Assembly: GCA_026419705.1 (NCBI GenBank)
Contig: JANZYY010000002.1
Span: 1 to 36,335, forward strand
Length of the DNA stretch: 36,335 nt
Reading direction: 5' to 3'
From: Fischerella sp.
GTDB taxonomy: Bacteria > Cyanobacteriota > Cyanobacteriia > Cyanobacteriales > Nostocaceae
Below are positions 1 to 7,112 of the stretch, in pieces. The position numbers were made by a program, and so were the translations under genes. The notes under the pieces are model-generated. The model was not told where the DNA came from, made no database searches, and saw only the letters and a list, made by a program, of their open reading frames with translations. Numbering within the stretch: the first letter of the stretch is position 1; every line of letters begins with the position of its first letter.

Positions 1-118
1 AGTTAGTTGTTAGTAGTTGGTAGTTGGTAGGTAGTAGGTAGAGAGGCGGTTGATCGCGTCTGTACGTTAGTAGTTGTTTTTTTTGACCATTAACCACTAT
101 CCACTATCCACCAACTAA
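1..118. repeat. Short tandem repeat tract (TAGTTGG/TAGT type)
   Basis: Low-complexity GTTAG/TTGGTAG units fill bases 1-45. A complementary tract rich in CCACTATCCA lies at about 88-117, so the two halves could fold together. No coding potential is visible. Such short tandemly repeated repeats are typical intergenic material in filamentous cyanobacteria. The tract sits just downstream of the minus-strand dehydrogenase and may act in mRNA 3' end formation (inference). Confidence 0.6.
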
Positions 119-131
119 TGACTATTGACTC

Positions 132-908
132 TTATACTCTAAACTGTTTTTCCAACATATCTAGCAGGGTTTTGCGCGGAACAAGACTAGCTACTTTTGT
201 GATTACGTGAGTGCTAAAGCTACCAATGACAACTGTAGAATCTCCTCTTTCCAAAGCTTTGAGTGTCTCGCGCACTACTTCTTCTACTGTAGATACTTCA
301 TTAGTTCTACTTGCAAGCTCTGGAGGGAATTTAGCTTCTGTAAAAAAGTTTGTTTCTGTTGGACCTGGGCAAGAGACTAGAACGCGGATACCATAGTGAC
401 GATTTTCTGCCCACAATGCTTCACTAAAACTGCGAACAAAAGCTTTGCTGGCAGCATACACAGAAAGATAAGGTATGGGTTGAAATGCAGCTACGGAAGA
501 TATATTAATTATACTTCCTGAACGGCGTTGTCGCATCAAGTACAGAAATTTATGAGTTAAATCTACCAATGCCAAAACATTCAATTGCACCATCTTAATT
601 TGCCGTTCTTCATCTGCTTCAGCAAAGTCTCCGTAATCACCAAAACCAGCATTGTTGATTAATAAGTCAATTGTTAATTCCTGTTCTTTGGTGAAATCAA
701 ATATAGCACTGGTAGCACCTGGTTCTGTAAGGTCTTTGACTATAACATCAACTCGAATATGATATTTTTCTCGTAGTTGCTTTGCCAGTTCGTTCAATTT
801 CTCTTCTGAACGAGCGACCAGAACAAGATTTGTATTGCGCGCAGCTAGTTCCTCTGCAAAGGCTTTACCAATACCAGCAGAAGCTCCTGTAATTAAAGCG
901 GTTGGCAT
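132..908 (-). CDS. Short-chain dehydrogenase/reductase (SDR)
   Basis: A classical SDR of 258 residues, the usual length. The glycine-rich cofactor loop TGASAGIG is at residues 7-14. NNAG is at 85-88. The catalytic set is Ser138, Tyr151 and Lys155 (YAASK), and PGPTET follows at 181-186. Arg33 after the second beta strand suggests NADP(H) preference. The sequence resembles the DltE/YqjQ-type branch of cytosolic SDRs, whose substrates are mostly unknown. The ATG start gives a complete Rossmann N-terminus. The gene is monocistronic: a repeat tract follows it, and the next gene diverges from it across about 170 bases. The family call is secure; the substrate is not predictable. Confidence 0.93.
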   Translation of the reverse strand: MPTALITGASAGIGKAFAEELAARNTNLVLVARSEEKLNELAKQLREKYHIRVDVIVKDLTEPGATSAIFDFTKEQELTIDLLINNAGFGDYGDFAEADEERQIKMVQLNVLALVDLTHKFLYLMRQRRSGSIINISSVAAFQPIPYLSVYAASKAFVRSFSEALWAENRHYGIRVLVSCPGPTETNFFTEAKFPPELASRTNEVSTVEEVVRETLKALERGDSTVVIGSFSTHVITKVASLVPRKTLLDMLEKQFRV

Positions 909-1076
909 TTTAAATATTATGAGATTTCGCTAATCTTTTTACATATATTAACAATACCAGCAGCAAGTTTGACTCGCCCATAGTTATATACCTAAAGACA
1001 AAAGTCACACTGAGTAAACTATATAATTTTATGTTACTGACGGGAATACTAAAATCATCAAATACTGAGTATTTTT

Positions 1077-1748
1077 ATGTACCGTCTCAACACACGAGCT
1101 TTTGAAATCTTACGTGCTGAAGTTCAAAAATGCAGCAGTGATGACAAGATTGGCAAAACCGAGCGCCAAATCGTTACGAAACGTTTAGAAAAACTGCGGC
1201 GAGAAAAAGGTCATCCCGTCAATGTAGATGAACTGCGCGACACAGTTGTAGACATATTTCCACGATTCAGCGAAAAGGCAATCGAGCAAGCTGCAAGAGC
1301 TAATCAGCCACCAGGTATCTTTAGCAAAATAAAATGCGTGGCAATAATAGTAACAAATGTAACTGGAATTGTCTTGGTGGTAAATTTACCCTATCCGATG
1401 ATTCGCTTATCCGTTGCCTATCCGTTGCCAAAACAGCACCAATCTTGCTGTTACCCAGTTTTATTCAGTATGGATCGTAACTATCAGGGAGCAATAAACT
1501 ACGTTGAACAAGCAGATCGGTTAGTAAACGAAGCTACGAGCCAAGCTGATATTGAGCTTGGTGCAGAGAAAGTCAAACAAGCACACAAGCATCTAGACAA
1601 CCTACCAGTTTGGTTTTTGGGGCATTTTCCTCTAGCTTACTGTAGCTTATTAGATTGCACTTGGAAGTTTACCTTAGATGAGTTTGAAGATGCTCGTCGC
1701 CGGGTAGCGCGGATGGATGCGAAAGTTTTTCAAGAAAAAATGCTTTGA
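1077..1748 (+). CDS. Conserved cyanobacterial hypothetical protein, N-terminal part of a frameshifted gene
   Basis: The 223-residue product has a charged N-terminal half (residues 1-85, rich in Lys, Arg and Glu), a hydrophobic stretch at about 86-105, and a helical C-terminal part. It is not a named family that I recognise. The frame ends at TGA 1746-1748, directly after a run of six A (1735-1740). One extra A there would join it without a break to the next reading frame (1745-2404), giving a protein of about 441 residues. The two frames therefore look like one gene split by a one-base deletion or sequencing error, or joined by slippage on the A-run. A perfect 11-bp tandem duplication at 1408-1429 also shifts the local frame, so the stretch around residues 112-132 may not match homologues. 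Confidence 0.7.
   Translation: MYRLNTRAFEILRAEVQKCSSDDKIGKTERQIVTKRLEKLRREKGHPVNVDELRDTVVDIFPRFSEKAIEQAARANQPPGIFSKIKCVAIIVTNVTGIVLVVNLPYPMIRLSVAYPLPKQHQSCCYPVLFSMDRNYQGAINYVEQADRLVNEATSQADIELGAEKVKQAHKHLDNLPVWFLGHFPLAYCSLLDCTWKFTLDEFEDARRRVARMDAKVFQEKML
1408..1429. repeat. 11-bp perfect tandem duplication inside a hypothetical gene
   Basis: TATCCGTTGCC occurs twice head to tail at 1408-1418 and 1419-1429. Eleven is not a multiple of three, so the duplication alone would change the frame. The present frame stays open, so a second compensating indel probably lies downstream, near 1460-1470. Read in the shifted frame, the DNA after the repeat encodes VAKTAPILLLPS, a plausible hydrophobic segment. 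Confidence 0.8.
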
Positions 1749-2404
1749 CGCTATTAACAGAAGCAGAAACAGCTCTTCAGACTGCAAAACAACAATACGA
1801 ACAAGCCAAGAATGCACAAGAGCAACAAAAAGCGATCGCCTCCATGCAAGCGGCGCTGGATACTCTAGAGCAAATACCTAAAGAAACACTAGCAGGAAAA
1901 ACGGCACAGACAAAGCTAGCAGCTTACGAGCGCGATTTTGGTAAAGTAGTTAATACTCTTACAGGTGATCGCCAGACAAGCTCATTAATTGAGGCTGCGA
2001 AGGTATTTGCCTTGCAAGCTGCACAAGTTTCACAACATCCACCCCATCCAGCAGAAAAATGGGAGCAAATAGAAAAACTATGGTTGGAACCAATTGAGCG
2101 GCTACAAAAAGTTAAAGTTGGAGAACCAAATTATTTGGAAGCACAAAAGTTACTGGCCACATATCAGAGCAACTTAGGGATTGTGCAAACTCGTAAACAA
2201 GCTGAAAGCAAATCAACACAAGCTCTCAAACAAGCTAACGAACAAATTCAAAGACTAATTGCTTTCCCTCCCACCGATCGCAACCAATTTAAAGGTGAGT
2301 TAATGGGAATTATCAATCACCTGAAAACTATTAAACCAGGAACAATTGCTTATGCAGAAGCACAACAACTGCTAATCTCAGCACAGCAAAGGTTGCAACA
2401 GTAG
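1745..2404 (+). CDS. Conserved hypothetical helical protein, C-terminal part of the frameshifted gene
   Basis: This 219-residue frame is almost entirely helical: Gln, Ala, Glu and Lys with spaced Leu suggest repeated helix-turn-helix or coiled-coil structure, and no catalytic motif is seen. The only usable in-frame start at its beginning is TTG 1745, which overlaps the previous stop (TTGA), and there is no clear ribosome binding site of its own. The likeliest reading is that it is the C-terminal half of the gene beginning at 1077, put out of frame at the A-run 1735-1740. Translational coupling through the TTGA overlap is the alternative. The function is unknown; the family appears to be cyanobacterial. 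Confidence 0.65.
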   Translation: MTLLTEAETALQTAKQQYEQAKNAQEQQKAIASMQAALDTLEQIPKETLAGKTAQTKLAAYERDFGKVVNTLTGDRQTSSLIEAAKVFALQAAQVSQHPPHPAEKWEQIEKLWLEPIERLQKVKVGEPNYLEAQKLLATYQSNLGIVQTRKQAESKSTQALKQANEQIQRLIAFPPTDRNQFKGELMGIINHLKTIKPGTIAYAEAQQLLISAQQRLQQ

Positions 2405-2489
2405 CTGTTTGTGTGATGTGGAGAGCAACAAATAATTTGTGGTATTTGTCTTTTCGGTAAATCTGTGTTATGATAGCGAAAGTGCAAAC

Positions 2490-2563
<74 letters not shown>

Positions 2564-2745
2564 TAGATGTTGTTGGAAAGTAAGTAGATTGTTCGTTGTC
2601 GGAGACTACTTATTAGAGCGATCGCATTCATTAACGTTTGAGATTAGAGGCCGGAAATTTCGCGTCTCTAGATTATTTTTCATCTGCATCTAGAGCAGTC
2701 TACAATAGTAGCCTAAATGAGAATTAGCCATTAATTTGTGTTTTT

Positions 2746-4221
2746 ATGACTTCTGCTACTACCGTAAAAACTGAGTACGAAGCGATAATTGGTTTAGAAA
2801 CCCATTGTCAGCTCAGTACCAAAACCAAAATTTTTTCTTGTAGCTCCACAGAATTCGGAGCTGAACCCAATACTAACATCGATCCGGTGTGCATGGGTTT
2901 GCCGGGTGTGTTGCCCGTGCTCAACGAAAAGGTACTAGAATATGCCGTGAAAGCAGGTTTGGCACTCAACTGTCAAATCGCCAAATATAGTAAATTCGAT
3001 CGCAAGCAATATTTTTACCCTGACCTTCCCAAAAATTATCAAATTTCTCAGTACGACTTGCCCATTGCCGAACACGGCTGGTTAGAAATTGAGTTGGTAG
3101 ATCGGGATGGAGATCCCATCCGCAAAAGAATTGGCATCACTCGCTTGCACATGGAGGAAGATGCAGGCAAACTAGTACACGCAGGTAGCGATCGCCTTTC
3201 TGGTTCAGCCTATTCTTTAGTAGACTACAACCGTGCTGGTGTACCATTGATAGAAATTGTCTCAGAACCCGATCTGCGTTCCGGACAAGAAGCTGCTGAA
3301 TACGCCCAAGAATTACGCCGGATTATGCGTTATCTCGGTGTTAGCGATGGCAACATGCAAGAAGGTTCGCTGCGCTGTGATGTGAATGTTTCCGTGCGTC
3401 CTGTCGGTCAAAAGCAGTTTGGCACGAAGGTAGAAATTAAAAATATGAACTCGTTCAACGCCATCCAAAAGGCGATTGAATACGAAATTGAGCGCCAAAT
3501 CGCAGCGCTCGAAGCTGGCGAAAAAATCGTGCAAGAAACCCGCTTGTGGGAAGAAGGTGCTCAGCGCACAGTCAGCATGCGGAGCAAGGAAGGTTCTAGC
3601 GATTATCGGTACTTCCCCGAACCCGATCTAGCACCAATTGAAGTCTCAGACGAACAATTGCAAGAGTGGCGAAGTCAACTCCCGGAACTTCCAGCCGCAA
3701 AACGCCGTCGCTACGAAGATGAGTTGGGTCTTTCAACCTACGATGCGCGAGTCCTCACAGAGGAACGCGTTACTGCTGAGTATTTTGAAGCGGCGATCGC
3801 CGCAGGTGCCAACCCCAAAGCCGCTGCTAACTGGATTACTCAAGATATCGCTGCTTACCTGAACAAAAATAAACTCAGCATCACCGATATCGCTCTCACC
3901 CCTGCCAATCTCGCTGATGTCATCAGTCGGATCGAAAAGGGCAAAATTAGCAACGCCCAAGCTAAACAAAAATTGGCCGATTTGCTGAGTGGTGTTTCTC
4001 CAGAGAAAGCTTTTGCAGGTCAAGAGTTAATAACAGATCCCAGCGTGCTAGAACCCATTATTGATGAAGTGATAGCTGCGAATCCCAAAGAAGTAGAAAA
4101 ATATCGTAACGGTAACGTCAATCTCAAAGGTTTCTTTGTAGGGCAAGTTCTGAAAAAAACCAACAAACGCGCCGATCCCAAGCTGACTAACGAATTGGTG
4201 GATAAAAAGCTAAATGTCTAA
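2746..4221 (+). CDS. gatB: Aspartyl/glutamyl-tRNA(Asn/Gln) amidotransferase subunit B
   Basis: At 491 residues this is full length for GatB. The N-terminal GatB domain shows YEAIIGLETHCQL (residues 11-23) and the conserved HMEEDAGK, DYNRAGVPLIEIVSEPD and SDGNMQEGSLRCDVNVS blocks, with FGTKVEIKNMNSF after them. The C-terminal YqeY-like tRNA-binding tail covers about 340-491 (NPKAAANWI; FFVGQVLKKT). With GatA and GatC it forms the GatCAB complex that converts misacylated Glu-tRNA(Gln) or Asp-tRNA(Asn) in the cytosol. gatA and gatC are not in this window. The ATG at 2746 matches the usual family start. The gene stands alone between the tRNA and the small RNA array. Confidence 0.97.
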   Translation: MTSATTVKTEYEAIIGLETHCQLSTKTKIFSCSSTEFGAEPNTNIDPVCMGLPGVLPVLNEKVLEYAVKAGLALNCQIAKYSKFDRKQYFYPDLPKNYQISQYDLPIAEHGWLEIELVDRDGDPIRKRIGITRLHMEEDAGKLVHAGSDRLSGSAYSLVDYNRAGVPLIEIVSEPDLRSGQEAAEYAQELRRIMRYLGVSDGNMQEGSLRCDVNVSVRPVGQKQFGTKVEIKNMNSFNAIQKAIEYEIERQIAALEAGEKIVQETRLWEEGAQRTVSMRSKEGSSDYRYFPEPDLAPIEVSDEQLQEWRSQLPELPAAKRRRYEDELGLSTYDARVLTEERVTAEYFEAAIAAGANPKAAANWITQDIAAYLNKNKLSITDIALTPANLADVISRIEKGKISNAQAKQKLADLLSGVSPEKAFAGQELITDPSVLEPIIDEVIAANPKEVEKYRNGNVNLKGFFVGQVLKKTNKRADPKLTNELVDKKLNV

Positions 4222-4282
4222 TAGTCCATAGTTAGTGCGAAAAAGGTTGTCCTGTCAAAACACTTAGAAAACAAACCCAAAT

Positions 4283-4348
4283 CTGAGTGTCTCAGTGTCT
4301 TGGTGGTTCAAAAATTATTTTTCACCACAAAGGCACCAAGATACAAAG
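4283..4348. repeat. Octameric-repeat inverted element (GTGTCTTGGTGG type)
   Basis: The left arm is built of 8-nt units (GAGTGTCT, CAGTGTCT, TGGTGGTT). The right arm is the approximate complement (CACCACAAAGGCACCAAGATAC), with an A/T loop between. The same family recurs at 20464-20520 and as a half element near 21295-21312. It lies 60 bases after the gatB stop and could act as a 3' end hairpin. Confidence 0.65.
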
Positions 4349-4415
4349 AACAGTTTGACGAGGATAGGGGAAAATTAGTCATCAGCCTTGTCCTGAAGGT
4401 AGCACAAAAGGGGTA

Positions 4416-4443
4416 TTGCCCCTCATAGCTCTAATGCTATACT
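4416..4443 (+). promoter_or_regulatory. Sigma70-type promoter of small RNA copy 1
   Basis: The -35 is TTGCCC 4416-4421, then a 16-nt spacer, then the -10 TATACT 4438-4443. The arrangement is identical in the two other copies. Confidence 0.75.
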
Positions 4444-4449
4444 GTGCTA

Positions 4450-4501
4450 TCTACATGCACCCTGATGATCTGCAGAGCTACCCCAGTGGCTCTCTTTTTT
4501 T
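4450..4501 (+). ncRNA. Small RNA copy 1 of a three-copy array
   Basis: The predicted RNA is about 52 nt, from about 7 bases past the -10 to the T-run 4495-4501. Its 5' half carries ATGCACCCTGATGATCTG (4455-4472), which is identical in all three copies and predicted to be unpaired. The 3' half is a Rho-independent terminator: AGAGCTAC pairs with GTGGCTCT around a CCCA loop, followed by T7. One stem position is A-T here and G-T in copy 3, a pairing-preserving change. No open reading frame longer than a few codons fits. The layout (short unpaired segment plus terminator) is that of a base-pairing regulatory RNA. The target is unknown. Confidence 0.78.
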
Positions 4502-4677
4502 GTAGGAGTACCTAGCATGACAAATGAATGCCACCGAAAATGGTATGGCTTATAACTCAGGTTGTTGATTAGAGATGTTTGAGGAATTAAAATTAACAAG
4601 AAAAATCGCCCTCTTGCCGATCGTGCTTGTACGGAGATTCTTAGAGAAAATTTTAATCAAAAACTCAGTAAGGGGTC

Positions 4678-4705
4678 TTGCCCCACACCGTCAAAATGAT
4701 ATACT
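4678..4705 (+). promoter_or_regulatory. Sigma70-type promoter of small RNA copy 2
   Basis: TTGCCC 4678-4683, a 16-nt spacer, TATACT 4700-4705. Bases just upstream (AAGGGG) are shared with copy 1. Confidence 0.75.
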
Positions 4706-4711
4706 GTGATA

Positions 4712-4763
4712 AGTAGATGCACCCTGATGATCTGGAGAGCTGCCCAAAAGCTCTCTTTTTTTT
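4712..4763 (+). ncRNA. Small RNA copy 2 of a three-copy array
   Basis: It carries the same 18-nt invariant segment, ATGCACCCTGATGATCTG, at 4717-4734. The terminator stem is rearranged: GAGAGCT/AGCTCTC (7 bp) around GCCCAAA, with T8 at 4756-4763. The loop and upper stem differ from copies 1 and 3 while pairing is kept, which supports selection on structure. The spacer of about 210 nt before it has no similarity to the other spacers, so conservation is limited to promoter plus RNA. Confidence 0.78.
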
Positions 4764-4945
4764 GAAATTTTTGCTATTACGCTAAAATTTAACAATCATT
4801 CCCAAAAATCTAGCCCCGATTTTGCTCTTAATATCCCTGCTGCATGCATTCATGTAGTCATGGTTTGGTCACGATTTTGTATTCGCAGGTAGTTTAGAAA
4901 CTATCCCTGAGAACTTTCAGCACAAAAAAAGTTAATTAAGGTGTA

Positions 4946-4973
4946 TTGCCCCACATCCCTAACCCGGTATAAT
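4946..4973 (+). promoter_or_regulatory. Sigma70-type promoter of small RNA copy 3
   Basis: TTGCCC 4946-4951, a 16-nt spacer, and a perfect TATAAT 4968-4973. This is the strongest -10 of the three copies. Confidence 0.78.
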
Positions 4974-4979
4974 ATGTTA

Positions 4980-5032
4980 AATAGATGCACCCTGATGATC
5001 TGGAGAGCTGCCCAAGTGGCTCTCTTTTTTTT
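4980..5032 (+). ncRNA. Small RNA copy 3 of a three-copy array
   Basis: About 53 nt. The invariant 18-nt segment is at 4985-5002. The terminator GAGAGCTGC/GTGGCTCTC (9 pairs including G-T wobbles) has loop CCAA and ends in T8 (5025-5032). It ends about 120 bases before the argJ start, and a short TTGGTAG/TTAGTAG repeat tract follows (5033-5060). Its strong terminator should keep it separate from argJ transcription. Confidence 0.78.
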
Positions 5033-5153
5033 GTTGGTAGTTAGTAGTTGGTGGTTGTTAGGAACAAACAACAAGCAACAAACAACAGAGAACAAATGGC
5101 AAAAGCTTGATATAATCGCCAGTCAGCCGAATAATAGTCGTGGGGGAAAAATC

Positions 5154-6467
5154 ATGGCAGACTGGCAGGAGATTACTGGTGGTGTGACAGCACCAAGAGG
5201 GTATCGTGCGGCTGGAATTGCGGCTGGGTTGAAACCTTCGGGATTGCCAGATTTAGCATTGATATTATCAGATGTGGAAGCGATCGCCGCAGGAGTATTC
5301 ACAACTAGCTATGTGAGGGCGGCGTGTGTGGATTATTGCCGCCAACGCTTACAAGCCAAGCATAGTGCCCGTGCGATTTTCTGCAACGCCGGACAGGCAA
5401 ACGCTGCTACGGGTGAGCAAGGCTGGTTAGATGCTCTAGAATCTGCTATGGCAGTAGCCCACGCACTCAACATTCCCTCAGAATCAGTGCTACTCGCTTC
5501 GACTGGGGTAATTGGGCAGCGCATACCAATGGATAAGCTGAAAGCAGGAATTCCCCAGCTAGTAGCAGCACTATCAGAAACTGGCTCTGATGCCGCCGCA
5601 AGTGCAATTATTACCACAGATTTAGTGACAAAATCTATCGCGCTAGAAACAACAATCGGCGATCGCCCGGTACGAATCGGCGGAATTGCCAAAGGCTCTG
5701 GGATGATTCATCCCAACATGGCAACGATGTTAGCATTTGTCACCTGTGATGCAGCAGTGTCGCCTCACCTTTGGCAACAGATGTTAAGCAGAGCAGCTGA
5801 TAGAAGCTTTAATTCCATTACCGTTGATGGCGATACCAGTACCAACGATAGTTTGATTGGCCTTGCTAACGGTGAATCCCGCACCCCTGCGATTGTGGAA
5901 ACGGGAAACGAAGCAGAAAAAGTAGAGGCGATGCTAACAGCAGTTTGTCAGCATTTGGCAAAAGCGATCGCTCGTGATGGCGAAGGTGCAACTTGTTTAA
6001 TTGAAGTGCAAGTAACTGGCGCACACGATGAACAAGCAGCTCGCCAAGTTGCCAAAACCATAGCAGGTTCTTCTCTGGTCAAATCTGCAATTTTTGGACG
6101 CGATCCCAACTGGGGACGCATCGCCGCCGCCGCCGGACGTGCAGGTGTACCGTTTGAACAAGAAAATTTGAGAATTCAGTTGGGGGATTTCTTGATGATG
6201 GAGGATGGTCAACCCTTAGCTTTTGATCGCAAAGCCGCAAGTGAATATTTGAAAAAAACAGCAGCGGATTCTTGTTTGCCAAATGATGCGAGCGGCACGA
6301 ATATAAGTAAAGATTTATCGGTGGATCGCAGCACTGTTCGGAAACAGCGGGTAGACAATCCGGTAATAATTTCGGTTAATATTGGCAATGGTCATGGTTC
6401 CGGCAAAGCTTGGGGTTGTGATTTGAGCTATGACTACGTCAAGATTAATGCTGAGTATACGACTTAA
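5154..6467 (+). CDS. argJ: Bifunctional glutamate N-acetyltransferase/amino-acid acetyltransferase (ArgJ)
   Basis: ArgJ transfers acetyl from N-acetylornithine to glutamate in the cyclic arginine pathway and self-cleaves into alpha and beta chains. The cleavage block HPNMATMLAF is at about residues 186-195, with the nucleophile Thr191. The oxyanion-type TTDLVTK (154-160) and the C-terminal WGCDLSYDYVKINAEYTT are also present. The ATG at 5154 starts at MADWQEITGGVTAPRGYRAA, the normal family N-terminus; an upstream in-frame start at 4941 would run through small RNA copy 3 and is rejected. The length is 437 residues, somewhat long. About 25-30 extra residues (from about 366, TAADSCLPNDASG onward) lie between EYLKK and VDNPVII, where homologues are shorter. 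Confidence 0.96.
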   Translation: MADWQEITGGVTAPRGYRAAGIAAGLKPSGLPDLALILSDVEAIAAGVFTTSYVRAACVDYCRQRLQAKHSARAIFCNAGQANAATGEQGWLDALESAMAVAHALNIPSESVLLASTGVIGQRIPMDKLKAGIPQLVAALSETGSDAAASAIITTDLVTKSIALETTIGDRPVRIGGIAKGSGMIHPNMATMLAFVTCDAAVSPHLWQQMLSRAADRSFNSITVDGDTSTNDSLIGLANGESRTPAIVETGNEAEKVEAMLTAVCQHLAKAIARDGEGATCLIEVQVTGAHDEQAARQVAKTIAGSSLVKSAIFGRDPNWGRIAAAAGRAGVPFEQENLRIQLGDFLMMEDGQPLAFDRKAASEYLKKTAADSCLPNDASGTNISKDLSVDRSTVRKQRVDNPVIISVNIGNGHGSGKAWGCDLSYDYVKINAEYTT

Positions 6468-6496
6468 ATTTTGGCATCGCACAATATAGGGATAAA

Positions 6497-6572
6497 GTAA
6501 TGAACCACAAAGACGCAAAGTAGGCGTAGACGCGTAGCGGCTTCTCGTAGACTAGCGGCTTCCGTAGGTAGA
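6497..6572. repeat. Cyanobacterial GTAGACGCGTAGCGGCTTC-type dispersed repeat
   Basis: AACCACAAAGACGCAAAG is followed by TAGGCGTAGACGCGTAGCGGCTTCTCGTAGACTAGCGGCTTCCG, with two TAGCGGCTTC cores (6535-6544 and 6554-6563). Related copies are at 10709-10800 and weakly at 35289-35318. No gene is present. Confidence 0.65.
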
Positions 6573-6646
6573 AGAAAGAATTTTCTGATAGATAGAGACC
6601 AGTGGTGCAAGATGTGAATGACTGAATATTGAATGGGTTTATATGG

Positions 6647-6674
6647 AAAAGCACCGCGATATACTTCACGGTGC
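6647..6674 (-). terminator. Rho-independent terminator for the minus-strand gene at 6702
   Basis: On the minus strand GCACCG pairs with CGGTGC around a 12-nt loop, followed by TTTT. It lies 28 bases after the stop codon. Confidence 0.7.
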
Positions 6675-6701
6675 GTATTATGATAGCCTGGTTTGTCTAA
6701 T

Positions 6702-7112
6702 TTACTTGGATGCAAGCAGCTCTGTCACCTGTGCGTGTGCTAACACAACGTTAGGTTCACGCTGGAGAGCAGCGTAGTATTTTCTTGCAAACCCATTCCC
6801 TGCTTCTTGTGGTGTGAGCAGCGTGCGGACATTGGCAATCACATTTTGGATATCATCCAGCGATATGGGTTTATCTGCTTGCAGCATTTCATCAATTTGG
6901 ACAACAAGCTCAGAAATGCGATGCAACCAAGCAAATTGTTCATGCTCAATCACCAGTTTAAGAAGTTCTCCACTTGATACTCGCCCCCGCACCTGTTCGT
7001 AGGTGATGCGTTCTGTATCAAGTAGCATCTTGTGAAGGTGCAGCAATTTGTTTCTCAAATCACGCAGGTATTGATGTTGATGTATTCTTTGTAGAAGTGT
7101 GTTAGAAGTCAA
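6702..7112 (-). CDS. Conserved hypothetical protein (helical), once behind a pirin gene
   Basis: A mostly helical soluble protein of 136 residues from the proposed TTG start at 7112-7110. That TTG has GGAGG 10 bases upstream, whereas the longer open frame up to 7241 reads through the decayed pirin gene and has no independent support. Conserved-looking blocks are LRDLRNKLLHLHK, ERITYEQVRGRVSSGELL, HEQFAWLHRISELVVQID and ARKYYAALQREP. I recognise it as a recurrent bacterial hypothetical without a known function. Its start overlaps the old pirin stop (7104-7102) by about 10 bases, so the two were probably a coupled operon before the pirin gene decayed. Confidence 0.7.
   Translation of the reverse strand: MTSNTLLQRIHQHQYLRDLRNKLLHLHKMLLDTERITYEQVRGRVSSGELLKLVIEHEQFAWLHRISELVVQIDEMLQADKPISLDDIQNVIANVRTLLTPQEAGNGFARKYYAALQREPNVVLAHAQVTELLASK

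Noticed and set aside
4461..4475. CTGATGA in the small RNAs as a hammerhead ribozyme core or box C of a C/D RNA
   Set aside because: No matching GAAA core and stems for a hammerhead, and no box D partner or bacterial C/D system; the match is by chance.
4416..5032. Identification of the array as NsiR1
   Set aside because: NsiR1 lies upstream of hetF with a TCCGGA-type promoter. Here the neighbours are gatB and argJ and the -35 is TTGCCC. I cannot verify sequence identity.
4941..5153. N-terminal extension of argJ to an ATG at 4941
   Set aside because: It would translate through the promoter and terminator of small RNA copy 3. ArgJ homologues start at the MADWQ-equivalent position (ATG 5154).
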